Below the pieces are notes generated by a model. That model was given only the letters and a program-made list of their open reading frames with translations, did no database searches and was not told where the DNA came from. A DNA stretch of 64,000 nucleotides from positions 248,001-312,000 of the forward strand of contig CAWGJF010000003.1 in the NCBI GenBank assembly GCA_963822905.1, written 5' to 3'. The DNA is from CAWGJF01 sp963822905 (lineage in GTDB: Bacteria; Bacteroidota; Ignavibacteria; Ignavibacteriales; Ignavibacteriaceae). Shown here piece after piece: positions 56,901 through 64,000 of this stretch. A program made the position numbers and the translations under genes. The number at the start of each line of letters is the position of its first letter. Within the stretch, counting starts at the first letter, position 1.

Positions 56901-57147
56901 TACGCAGCCAGCAGGAATCATCATAATTTTTTTCTTCAATCCTTAACATTCCCCAACCGGAATCATCAAAATCAGGTGAAGCAGGATTTCCTTCAATTGG
57001 CTTTGCTAAGTCGGGACTGATTCTCCAGTTGTTAAAACTGTTTGCTGTAAGTGAATCTAGAGCGTCGGAAAGTTTATCAACATTAGTCTGTGCCAACATC
57101 ATAGGTATCCAGAAAATTAGCGAGAAAAGGAGAAGAGATTTTTTCAT
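53917..57147 (-). CDS. Secreted GH38 alpha-mannosidase
   Basis: Signal peptide (MKKSLLLFSLIFWIPMMLAQ), an N-terminal beta-sandwich (about residues 25-165), then the GH38 catalytic domain: SNAHIDAAWLWREKETIQVCKNTF, GRWEAVGGMWIEPDCNLIDG, and HIGWNPDSFGYNWNMPMFY with the nucleophile Asp. The middle and C-terminal beta domains (roughly 660-1076) follow family norms. It hydrolyses alpha-mannosides outside the cytoplasm. It lies downstream of a ribose-type ABC importer on the same strand; the importer may take up the released sugar, by inference. Confidence 0.93.
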   Translation of the reverse strand: MKKSLLLFSLIFWIPMMLAQTNVDKLSDALDSLTANSFNNWRISPDLAKPIEGNPASPDFDDSGWGMLRIEEKNYDDSCWLRKEIILPETILGKPVEGKITFLVTVDDYGYFYVNGENKGYFPWDGEFTLTENAKPGDKFLIAIKAINTGGPLRLIRARIDMAGTKDLRQSILDFSLSMKVGQKLLSFDTYQTNARVKTDPGIDKSKMNKEEKTKLNELLQKLAGEVDLDALGNGDIETFKTSMDKVRSQLTPIKEFAHKFTLFFDSNAHIDAAWLWREKETIQVCKNTFSSVFHMMDEKPEFTYSQSAAQYYKWMEDYYPDVYQGIKDKMKVGRWEAVGGMWIEPDCNLIDGPSWMRQLLYAKRYFKNKLGADVHIGWNPDSFGYNWNMPMFYQNAGIDAFITQKIGWNDTNVFPYRVFWWESSDGSKILSYFPFDYVNTITQAYGLVDWLRQFEANTSFTNMLVLFGVGDHGGGPSIDMINRIQLLRTLDIYPKVVYGTAKEYLDWLKNQDLSDVPTWDDELYLEYHRGTYTTQANMKKYNRLSEIKLTNAEKFSSLSNLLYKGKYRSDDLEEAWQGVMLNQFHDLLPGSGIREIYIDAMKTYEHSLEIADFTSNEALKNIAQNINTSFAKGSKPVVVFNPLSWNRKDVVQLELPEGDLNNYTVYNSDGKEISSQMVNEDIYKNKIIFIADDVPAYGYKTYYLKQEVKPSSSDNGIVPNNTIENEYFKITVDPDSGWIKSIFDKKNNKEILAGEGNRLQLLEDKPTAWDAWNIGWTGVEYPMNFKKIEVKENGPVRTVLSVYHDYLKPGVVKDFPTENFPNSFFRQDIILYKGIDRIDFLTDADWWEDKTMLKVEFPLTVQDTVATYEIPYGSVERSTKRDTKWNKARFEVSAIRWADFSNNGYGVSLLNNSKYGYDVKDNVMRLSLLRSPQWPDPTADRGEHQIEYSLYPHIGNWKEANTVNKGYNFNYKLIPFLTDIHKGKLPAEYSFLKMNAPNLILTTFKKAEDSEAYIFQWYESEGKDTEAEIEFPEVPKKVVKSNFMEEDGELLKADGKKLKVNTTKNSVETIKVYFK

Positions 57148-57237
57148 TGTTAACTCCGGGGAATTTCGGATAATTGTAATATTGCTATAATAAAGTTATA
57201 AACCGATGAAATGGTTATGATTTTTGTACTCATACTT

Positions 57238-57267
57238 TTTAACCCACGACTTAAGTCGTGGGTTAAA
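57238..57267. repeat. 30-bp perfect palindrome
   Basis: TTTAACCCACGACTT followed at once by AAGTCGTGGGTTAAA: 15 bp on each side with no centre. It lies just after the permease stop on the minus strand, so it can end the importer transcript, and it also has the form of a REP-like element. Confidence 0.8.
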
Positions 57268-57274
57268 GTTATTA

Positions 57275-58234
57275 TCATTTTTTCCTTAACTGATCCAGCA
57301 GAACTGCCAGTAGTATTACAACACCAACGATAACCTGCTGAACATAACTTCCAACATTTAAAAGATTTAATCCATTCCTGAGAACTGCAATTAACATTGC
57401 GCCGAGAAATGTTCCTATAATTGTTCCTCTTCCTCCAAACAGACTTGTACCACCGACAACAACTGCGGCAATCACATCGAGTTCATACATTAATCCTGCA
57501 TTCGGCTGACCTGAATTTATTCGTGAGGCAAGAAGAATTCCTGCTAACGCAGAAAGCACTCCCGAAATTATATAAACAGAAATTAAAATTTTGTTTGTCT
57601 TAATTCCGGCAAGTCGTGCAGCTTCTAAATTTCCGCCGACAGCATAAACATATCTTCCGAATCTTGTTCTTGTTAAAACAATATGAGAAACGATAAAAAC
57701 AACTATCATTATTAATGTGGGAACAGGAATTCCGATTATTCTTCCGCCGCCGAGAAAACTGAAAGCTTCGGGTAACTCCCACACAGGTCTTCCTTCTGTG
57801 TAAACAAAAGAAGCCCCGCGCCAGATCGTCATCAATGCAAGAGTTACAATGAAGGGAGTGATCTTAAATTTTGTAACAAAAATTCCTGCAATGTATCCCG
57901 AGAAAACACCGAATAATAATCCGACTCCAATTCCAAGAGTGAAACTTAAATAAACAGGCAGATCAACTTTGATAACACTTGTTGTAAGAATTCCCGCAAA
58001 GGCAACGAGCGAACCGACAGATAAATCAATTCCTGCAGTTAAAATAACGAAAGTCATTCCGGCAGCTATAATTGCTGTTATTGAAGCCTGGAGGGAAATG
58101 TTTAAAAGATTTTCTGTTGTAAAAAAGTATTGTGAAAATTGTGAGAACAAAATTATCTCTGCAATGAGCGCAAGACCAATACTGAACTCGCTTATAATTT
58201 CAATTAATTTTGTCCTCCTGATTTCAGCCTGCAT
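57275..58234 (-). CDS. Ribose/sugar ABC transporter permease (RbsC family)
   Basis: An inner-membrane permease with about 8-10 helices. Conserved blocks include GMTFVILTAGIDLSVGSLVAFAG, PFIVTLALMTIWRGA and GTSLFGGRGTIIGTFLGAMLIAVLRNGLNLL. I use the ATG at 58232-58234 with AAGG upstream; this gives an 11-bp overlap with the ATPase stop. It pairs with the adjacent ATPase and binding protein. The sugar specificity is not evident. Confidence 0.92.
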   Translation of the reverse strand: MQAEIRRTKLIEIISEFSIGLALIAEIILFSQFSQYFFTTENLLNISLQASITAIIAAGMTFVILTAGIDLSVGSLVAFAGILTTSVIKVDLPVYLSFTLGIGVGLLFGVFSGYIAGIFVTKFKITPFIVTLALMTIWRGASFVYTEGRPVWELPEAFSFLGGGRIIGIPVPTLIMIVVFIVSHIVLTRTRFGRYVYAVGGNLEAARLAGIKTNKILISVYIISGVLSALAGILLASRINSGQPNAGLMYELDVIAAVVVGGTSLFGGRGTIIGTFLGAMLIAVLRNGLNLLNVGSYVQQVIVGVVILLAVLLDQLRKK

Positions 58235-59726
58235 GTTTTGCCTTACTAGAAAATTTGGTTGCAAGATTTAGAATTTTTTCCTGGTCAGCTTCTTCGTGTG
58301 AAAGTTCACCTGTAATTCTTCCTTCACACATAACAATAATTCTGTCCGTAATTCCAATCAGTTCCGGGAGTTCAGATGAAATAACAATTATTCCTTTTCC
58401 TTCTTCTGCAAGTTTGTTTATGAGATTATAGATTTCAAACTTTACCCCCACATCGATTCCTGCTGTTGGTTCATCGAAAATTAAAATATCCGAATTGGTT
58501 TCCAGCCAACGAGCAAGAACAACTTTCTGCCTGTTGCCGCCGCTTAATGATTCCACACTTGTTTCAATTGAAGGAGCTTTTACTTTAAGCTGATCAAATT
58601 GTTTTTGCGATGAAGAAATTTCTTTTTGCTTATCGATGAACATTCCATTCATCATCTTACTCAAACTTGAAACAGAAATATTTTCCCGAATGCTCATATT
58701 CATAAATAAACCGAGAAGATTTCTGTCTTCAGTAAGCAATGCAATTCCTGAATCAATTGCTTCTTTTGGAGAATTAATTTTTACTTCTTTATCATTAATA
58801 AATATTTTACCCGAGGTTATTTTATCAGCACCAAAGATTGCACGGACTAGCTCACTTCTTCCTGCCCCAACAAGTCCGGCTATTCCAAGTACTTCTCCTT
58901 TCTTCAAAGTAAATGAAACACTGTTTATCTTTTCAGAGTTAAGATTTTCAACTCTTAAAATTTCATTTCCTTTTTCAGCCTTGTTCTGAGGATACTCATC
59001 AGCAAGTTCCCTTCCAACCATTAATTTTATCAACTGGTTCTTATCAACATTTTTCATTTCAGATAAATGAATGAATTTACCATCTCGCAAAACAGTAACT
59101 CTATCTCCAATTTCAAAAATCTCTTCAAGTCTGTGTGAGATATAGATGATTCCAACTCCTTTTTCTTTTAATTTTTTTATTACTTCAAACAATTTTTTTA
59201 TTTCTTTGTTTGTTAGCGGAGCAGTAGGTTCATCCATTGCTAGAATTTTAACATTTCCGATAATAGCTTTTGCAATTTCAATCATTTGTCTTGCAGCCGT
59301 GCTAAGTTTATTCACCGGAAGAGTTACATCAATATCTTCTCCGAATTGTGAAATGGTCTCCGCAGCTTTTTCATTCATTTCTTTTTTGTTCAGGAAAAAT
59401 GAATTCTTTATCTCTCTGCCGAGAAAAATATTTTCGGCTGCAGTTAATTCAGGGACGAGTTTGAAATCCTGGTAAATAATACTGATTCCAAGAGATTGAG
59501 ATTCTGAAGGTGAATTGTATTCAATTTTATTTCCGCTGATAAAAATTTCACCACTATCTTTTTTAATTGCCCCGGATAAAATTTTCATTAATGTTGATTT
59601 GCCTGCTCCATTTTCACCTACAAGACAATGAACTTCCCCTGGTTTTAAATCAATTGAAACTTTATCTAATGCGAGAACTCCGGGATATTGTTTTACAATT
59701 TCCCGCATCTCGAGAAGGTTAATCAT
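58224..59726 (-). CDS. Sugar ABC transporter ATPase (RbsA family)
   Basis: A 500-residue ATPase with two nucleotide-binding domains. The first has GENGAGKST and LSTAARQMIEIAKAI; the second has GLVGAGRSELVRAI and the signature LSGGNRQKVVLARWLE. Such tandem ATPases drive ribose, xylose or galactose uptake. The start overlaps the binding-protein stop by ATGA, so the genes form one operon. The second P-loop lacks the usual GKS, which is normal for this family. Confidence 0.92.
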   Translation of the reverse strand: MINLLEMREIVKQYPGVLALDKVSIDLKPGEVHCLVGENGAGKSTLMKILSGAIKKDSGEIFISGNKIEYNSPSESQSLGISIIYQDFKLVPELTAAENIFLGREIKNSFFLNKKEMNEKAAETISQFGEDIDVTLPVNKLSTAARQMIEIAKAIIGNVKILAMDEPTAPLTNKEIKKLFEVIKKLKEKGVGIIYISHRLEEIFEIGDRVTVLRDGKFIHLSEMKNVDKNQLIKLMVGRELADEYPQNKAEKGNEILRVENLNSEKINSVSFTLKKGEVLGIAGLVGAGRSELVRAIFGADKITSGKIFINDKEVKINSPKEAIDSGIALLTEDRNLLGLFMNMSIRENISVSSLSKMMNGMFIDKQKEISSSQKQFDQLKVKAPSIETSVESLSGGNRQKVVLARWLETNSDILIFDEPTAGIDVGVKFEIYNLINKLAEEGKGIIVISSELPELIGITDRIIVMCEGRITGELSHEEADQEKILNLATKFSSKAKHAG

Positions 59727-60655
59727 TTACCTGCATTCTGATTTTGGAGAGTCTCCTTATCAACTATTCCAACTTCAACAGGAACATTCTTTGGAACAGT
59801 TTTATTATTGAAATGATCATTTATAACATCAATTGTTTTTACGCCAATCTTTTTCGGATACTGAACTACATCAGCTTTTAACGGTGAATCTTTCAGGATT
59901 GCATCAACCGCAGGAGGAGTTGCATCATAACCAATAATTATAATGCCTTTCCTGTTAAACTGATTTACTGCATCTAATGCACCAAGTGCAGAGTCATCGT
60001 TAATTCCGAAAATTCCATCAAGCTTAGGATTTGCCTGAAGTACATCTGCTGTTGCCTGCAAAGACCTGTCACGAACTCCCTGTCCGTTAACGTCGGCAAC
60101 TATTTTTATATCAGGAAATTTTGTTAAAGCTTCTTTAAATCCTGCAACTCTATCGAGAACTGAAGTAATCGCCGGCTGATTTATTATTGCAATGTTTCCC
60201 TTTCCATCTAAAATTTTAGCAAGGTATTCACCTGCTAGTCTTCCGCCCTGAACATTATCAGAAGCAATATGTGAAACAACATTTCCTTCTTCGGCGGCAA
60301 TATCAGCGGTAAAAACAGGGATACCCGCTTTGTTTGCTTCTGCAATTCCGGAACCGATTCCTTTTGAATCAACAGGTGAAACAATTATTGCGTCAACTTT
60401 TCGTGAAATGAAATCTTCTATTTGCGAGATTTGTTTTCCGAGATCAAAATCTGCAGAGGTAATAATTAAATCGTACCCATATTTATCTGCCTCACTTTTT
60501 AAACCTTCCTCAAGATCGCGGTAAAAAATATGTCCGCGGGTTAACAAGGAAACTCCGATAGTTTTTGTCTTCTTTTCAGTCTGGTTGTTTTTATTGCAGG
60601 AGAATAAAAGAAAAGAAATTAAAGTTAGGATAAATAGGAAAACTAGTTTTTTCAT
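59723..60655 (-). CDS. Periplasmic sugar-binding lipoprotein (RbsB family)
   Basis: A lipoprotein signal (LTLISFLLFSC, Cys20) precedes a two-lobed type I binding protein of 310 residues: GVSLLTRGHIFYRDLEEGLK, VDAIIVSPVDSKGIGSGIAEANKAGIPVFTADI, and GIFGINDDSALGALDAVN with GYDATPPAVDAILK. It is the first gene of the importer operon. The family's ligand is a pentose or hexose; which one cannot be read here. Confidence 0.92.
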   Translation of the reverse strand: MKKLVFLFILTLISFLLFSCNKNNQTEKKTKTIGVSLLTRGHIFYRDLEEGLKSEADKYGYDLIITSADFDLGKQISQIEDFISRKVDAIIVSPVDSKGIGSGIAEANKAGIPVFTADIAAEEGNVVSHIASDNVQGGRLAGEYLAKILDGKGNIAIINQPAITSVLDRVAGFKEALTKFPDIKIVADVNGQGVRDRSLQATADVLQANPKLDGIFGINDDSALGALDAVNQFNRKGIIIIGYDATPPAVDAILKDSPLKADVVQYPKKIGVKTIDVINDHFNNKTVPKNVPVEVGIVDKETLQNQNAGK

Positions 60656-60774
60656 GTCTCACCTGGTTTTTTATATGAAATTGCAGAGGAACAATTCTTG
60701 AACAAAAAAGTTTTTATGTCGAAATTTAATTTTAAATTTGAAATAAAAGTTATACAGCATTTTTATCATTAGCA

Positions 60775-61323
60775 ATGAAACCTGAATCTTCAGAAGAAAA
60801 AGATTTTCCGTACAGTCTTAAAAAAGCAAAGACTTTAAGTAATTGGGAATTATTTAAAAGATGGAATCCATCAATTGTAATTTTCCCGATTGCTCTTTAT
60901 TGGGCTTTAAACCGGGGTCATTATGGTTTCATTGATAATGCCGACCTGGTAATTCACGAAGCCGGGCATGTGTTTTTCAGCTTGTTCGGAAAATTTATTT
61001 ACACGCTCGGCGGTTCTTTGATGCAGGTTATCATTCCTTCAATAATTGCTGGGTTCTTTTTCCGAAATAATTATAGAACAGGTGTACAGGTTGCATTATT
61101 GTGGCTTGGACAGAATTTTATAAACATCAGTGTTTATGCCGCCGATGCACGTGCTCAAAAACTTCCTCTTCTGGGTGGACATAAAGTTTATCACGACTGG
61201 CATTATATACTTGGAGAACTTGGTTTATTAAATGCTGACCAGGAAGTGGGATATTTTATTTTTGGAATTGCCGTTCTCATTTTTATTGTTGCTGTTTTAA
61301 TGCCTCTAATAACTCAGGATTAA
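60775..61323 (+). CDS. Multi-pass membrane protein with HExxH motif
   Basis: A 182-residue protein with about four membrane segments. VIHEAGHVFFSLFGKFIYTLGGSLMQV contains HEAGH (H61, E62, H65), a zinc-metallopeptidase motif placed at a membrane edge, and HDWHYILGELGLL supplies further possible ligands. A similar layout occurs in site-2-like or PrsW-like membrane peptidases. I cannot assign a family. It is divergent from the sugar importer and 34 bases before the TonB-domain gene. Confidence 0.55.
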   Translation: MKPESSEEKDFPYSLKKAKTLSNWELFKRWNPSIVIFPIALYWALNRGHYGFIDNADLVIHEAGHVFFSLFGKFIYTLGGSLMQVIIPSIIAGFFFRNNYRTGVQVALLWLGQNFINISVYAADARAQKLPLLGGHKVYHDWHYILGELGLLNADQEVGYFIFGIAVLIFIVAVLMPLITQD

Positions 61324-61357
61324 ATAGTATTATAACCCCTCAAAAAAATCCATTTAC

Positions 61358-62176
61358 ATGTTAAAATTTGTATCAATAGTATTATTTGGTATCATAATAA
61401 AAGTTTGCGCACAAACTGATTCGGTTATTACATACTTTGATAATAATAAAATCAATTCTGTAATTCATTACCGGGATAGCGTACGGGAAGGTGGAGCAAG
61501 TTTTTATTGGGAAACCGGTAACCTCAAACAAGAGCTTGATTATACGAATGGAAAAGTTGACGGGCTCGTCAGGAATTATGATTCTACAGGTACATTAAGA
61601 GAAATGTATAATGTTGAAGATGGAAAACGAAATGGACCAACGACTCTATTCGACAGCACAGGAACATATATTAAAGATGTTTCATATAAAGATGGATTGA
61701 TGGTTGTAGAAAAATTTGAACTTGATGAAGGTTATAAAAACAGACAGCTTGCAAACAAAAATGAAAAAAATAATTCGAAGATAAGTACAATAAAAAAAGT
61801 TCAGAATGTAAATGATCCTTTACCGGAAGTTGAAGATGAAGAACACAATTATGAAGATGACCCTGCTTTCTATTTAACTGTGGAAGTTATGCCGAAACCG
61901 GTTGGCGGGATGGAGTCGATATACAAGAGGCTACGATATCCTGAAGAAGCCAAAGATGATGAAATTGAAGGCACAGTAAAAATATTAGCATTTATTGACA
62001 GAAATGGTGAGGTTGTGGACGCACAGGTGCTTGAAGGAATAGGCCATGGATGTGATGAAGCTGCAAGACAGGCGGTTTATTATCACAGGTTCAAACCAGG
62101 TTTGCAGCGTGGACAAAAAGTAAAAGTACAAATGATTATTCCGATAGAATTCAAACTTGATAAATCGGAAAATTAA
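61358..62176 (+). CDS. MORN-like repeat protein with TonB C-terminal domain
   Basis: A signal peptide (residues 1-19) precedes MORN/YwqK-like repeats (GASFYWETGNLKQELDYTNGKVDGLVRNYDSTGTLREMYNVEDGKRNGPTTLFDSTGTYIKDVSYKDG). The last about 85 residues are a TonB C-terminal domain (GGMESIYKRLRYPEEAKDDEIEGTVKILAFIDRNGEVVDAQVLEGIGHGCDEAARQAVYYHRFKPGLQRGQKVKVQM). There is no cytoplasmic-to-periplasmic TonB N-terminus, so it is not a classical energy transducer. The role is unknown. Confidence 0.8.
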   Translation: MLKFVSIVLFGIIIKVCAQTDSVITYFDNNKINSVIHYRDSVREGGASFYWETGNLKQELDYTNGKVDGLVRNYDSTGTLREMYNVEDGKRNGPTTLFDSTGTYIKDVSYKDGLMVVEKFELDEGYKNRQLANKNEKNNSKISTIKKVQNVNDPLPEVEDEEHNYEDDPAFYLTVEVMPKPVGGMESIYKRLRYPEEAKDDEIEGTVKILAFIDRNGEVVDAQVLEGIGHGCDEAARQAVYYHRFKPGLQRGQKVKVQMIIPIEFKLDKSEN

Positions 62177-62179
62177 TAT

Positions 62180-63316
62180 TTAAACTTTGCTTGTCATAAA
62201 TCTCAGCGAATGCAGTTTTTCTTCAAGTGTTTTATTTCCTTCAGATAGCTTAACAACGTAGTTATTGAATTCTCTTCTTTTAGGTATTCCTTTTCTCAAT
62301 TCATCAAAATATTTTTTGATTTCAGTTTTTTCTATTTCTAATATTTTCTTCATCCGCACATTATCTTCCTCAATATTATAAATTGATGAAATCAGCTCAT
62401 CCATTTTACTTTCGAATGGTTTATCCGCGATGAATTTTTTACTTTTATCATTTGGAACAGGTAATGGCGGAGTCCATTTTATTTCTTTCTTTAAGTAATT
62501 ACAAAGTTTATCATAAACAAATTTTGTCCCGAAAACTTTTCCTTCATAAGAATGACCCGCGATATGCGGTGTAGCAAGGTATATTTCTTTTAACAGATCC
62601 TGATCAATCCCGGGTTCATTTTCCCAAACATCAAGAACAACTTTAAGGTTTTTATTTTTTATTTCTGATTTGAGAATCTCATTGTCGATTACTGATCCAC
62701 GTGATGAATTTATTAAAATTATTCCGGGTTTAACTGGTTTAAAACTCTCTTTGTCCAGCAAGTGAAAAGTTTTATCAACCCCCTCCATATTTAATGGAAC
62801 ATGAAATGTAACAATGTCTGAATCCATGGTGTCTTTTAGATTTGTAAATCCTTTTAACCCGGTTCTCTCAAGGGGCGGATCGTTTTTCTTTACTTTCATT
62901 CCTAAAGTCTCTGCTACTTTTACGACTTTACTACCTATTGTTCCAACTCCCACAACACCGAGTGTTTTTTCTTTAAGACTGAAATTCTCTTTGACTGCAA
63001 TTTTAAATAACGCGGAGAATACATATTCTAAAACTGAATTTGCATTACAACCTTTTGCATCCGCAAATGCAATTTTATTCTTTGAAAGATGATCGAGGTC
63101 AATATGATCTGTTCCAATTGTTGTTGTGCCAACAAATTTTACAGAAGTATTTTTTAATAAATTTTCATTTACTTCTGTAATTGCACGAACAATCAGAACA
63201 TCAGCATCTTTTAAAATTTCGTTTGAAATCTTCCTGCCATTGTACGTTTCCACTTCTCCAAGAGTGGAAAAAGCTTCAGCTCCATATGAGATATTTTCAT
63301 CTGCAACAATTTTCAT
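62180..63316 (-). CDS. pdxB: 4-phosphoerythronate dehydrogenase (PdxB)
   Basis: D-2-hydroxyacid dehydrogenase of pyridoxal phosphate synthesis. The NAD motif GVVGVGTIGS is at about 120-129. Catalytic residues are R206 (INSSRGSVID), E234 (WENEPG) and H251 (ATPHIAGHS). MKIVADENI and GTDHIDLDHL are PdxB-type. At 378 residues it has the C-terminal dimerisation part, though diverged. It is convergent with the TonB-domain gene. Confidence 0.9.
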   Translation of the reverse strand: MKIVADENISYGAEAFSTLGEVETYNGRKISNEILKDADVLIVRAITEVNENLLKNTSVKFVGTTTIGTDHIDLDHLSKNKIAFADAKGCNANSVLEYVFSALFKIAVKENFSLKEKTLGVVGVGTIGSKVVKVAETLGMKVKKNDPPLERTGLKGFTNLKDTMDSDIVTFHVPLNMEGVDKTFHLLDKESFKPVKPGIILINSSRGSVIDNEILKSEIKNKNLKVVLDVWENEPGIDQDLLKEIYLATPHIAGHSYEGKVFGTKFVYDKLCNYLKKEIKWTPPLPVPNDKSKKFIADKPFESKMDELISSIYNIEEDNVRMKKILEIEKTEIKKYFDELRKGIPKRREFNNYVVKLSEGNKTLEEKLHSLRFMTSKV

Positions 63317-63474
63317 AAAAACTTCCTTAAAAAAACAAACTTAAAACTACATATAACTAATAATTTGTGCACATCCTGTTGATTGTATTTAGATGTGTAA
63401 TGGGCTATTTTTATAAACTAAAAATTAAATCTAAAATGTAGAAATCACATTATCATAAAATTTCAGGGAGTGCC

Positions 63475-64000
63475 ATGCTTAGCAAACTATTACTACCCGA
63501 AATACAATCATTAATTGCTGAGAGGAAACTTGGCGTTCTCAAAGAAATTTTAAGTGATTTCTCACCTGCCGATATTGCCGATCTCATTGTTGAACTACCC
63601 GAAACCGAACAGGTTATCGTTTTCAGATTACTGCAGATTGAACTTGGTGCCGATACTTTTGAGCATCTTGATTTTGATACACAAATGGCTTTGCTTAAAG
63701 CAATGGGGAAAGGTGAAGTTGCTGCTATACTTAACGATATGTCTCCGGATGATAGAACAGCTTTACTTGAGGAATTACCCGGAACTGCTGCTAAACAATT
63801 AATTCACCTACTTTCTGCTGATGAAAGAAAAATTGCTCAAACACTTTTAGGCTATCCAGAAAATAGTGTCGGTCGTTTGATGACACCGGATTACATTGCG
63901 GTAAAACCGGGTTGGACAATTGAGAAATCTCTTCTTTACATTAGGGAAAATGGTGAGAATAGCGAAACCTTGAACGTGGTTTATGTCATTGATGATAAAG
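63475..64000 (+). CDS. mgtE: Magnesium transporter MgtE, N-terminal part (cut by window edge)
   Basis: From the ATG at 63475, which has AGGGAG upstream, the frame runs open to the window edge (175 codons). It begins with MgtE N-domain helices (LSDFSPADIADLIVELPETEQVIVFRLLQ, AAILNDMSPDDRTALLEELPG), then starts the CBS region (SVGRLMTPDYIAVKPGWTIEKSLLYIRE). The membrane domain lies beyond the window. Confidence 0.9.
   Translation, partial: MLSKLLLPEIQSLIAERKLGVLKEILSDFSPADIADLIVELPETEQVIVFRLLQIELGADTFEHLDFDTQMALLKAMGKGEVAAILNDMSPDDRTALLEELPGTAAKQLIHLLSADERKIAQTLLGYPENSVGRLMTPDYIAVKPGWTIEKSLLYIRENGENSETLNVVYVIDDK

Overview
The window is 64 kb of AT-rich bacterial chromosome. It is most likely from a Gram-negative member of the Bacteroidota/Ignavibacteria (Chlorobi-related) group. 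Reasons: a TonB-dependent receptor with a carboxypeptidase-regulatory-like plug extension, lipoproteins with beta-sandwich domains, the long three-domain plant/Bacteroidetes-type IspG, a secreted protein of the Bacteroidota family usually labelled 'asparagine synthetase B', and many short interspersed palindromes. This placement is inferred from gene families; no rRNA or tRNA gene is present.

Region 0-24 kb is mainly housekeeping. On the minus strand lie a LytTR-type two-component pair (cut by the left edge), rseP-dxr, the recombination block recJ-yebC-ruvC-ruvA, the RNase P RNA gene, a DUF164 zinc-ribbon/Nif3 pair, and ispG with a DJ-1-like gene. On the plus strand lie a TPR protein with clpX, a secreted protein, a FAH-family hydrolase, dnaG, and a ferredoxin/geranylgeranyl-reductase pair. 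A TonB receptor faces that pair. dxr, ispG and the reductase all serve isoprenoid metabolism.

Region 24-35 kb holds a frameshifted PAS histidine kinase, a YhaM-like HD nuclease, a SIRT5-type sirtuin, a MarR regulator, small membrane proteins, a corrinoid adenosyltransferase, two tandem paralogous lipoproteins (one frameshifted), an outer-membrane barrel, and mntR next to an Nramp transporter fused to a UspA domain.

Region 35.5-42.6 kb is the accessory part. Short minus-strand genes (TPR protein, DUF6263-like protein, ECF sigma factor with its YCII partner, carboxymuconolactone-decarboxylase-like protein, YdeI-like protein, VapBC) are separated by copies of a repeated hairpin module. It also contains a 42-bp tandem repeat. 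Several of these genes are broken by single-base frameshifts. I rebuilt their reading frames by hand and give the true extents.

Region 42.6-64 kb is again ordinary: a thioredoxin-like protein, exonuclease III, a YyaL/SSP411 protein, TspO, a membrane histidine kinase, TrhO, an amino-acid permease fused to two UspA domains with a channel-like protein, a DUF2911 protein, a secreted GH38 alpha-mannosidase downstream of a ribose-type ABC importer, a HExxH membrane protein, a TonB-domain protein, PdxB, and the start of MgtE.

The most unusual material is the repeat module and minisatellite of the 36-42 kb region, the cluster of frameshifts between 24.8 and 41 kb (real decay or assembly indels), and a terminator-ended leader or small RNA directly in front of nif3.
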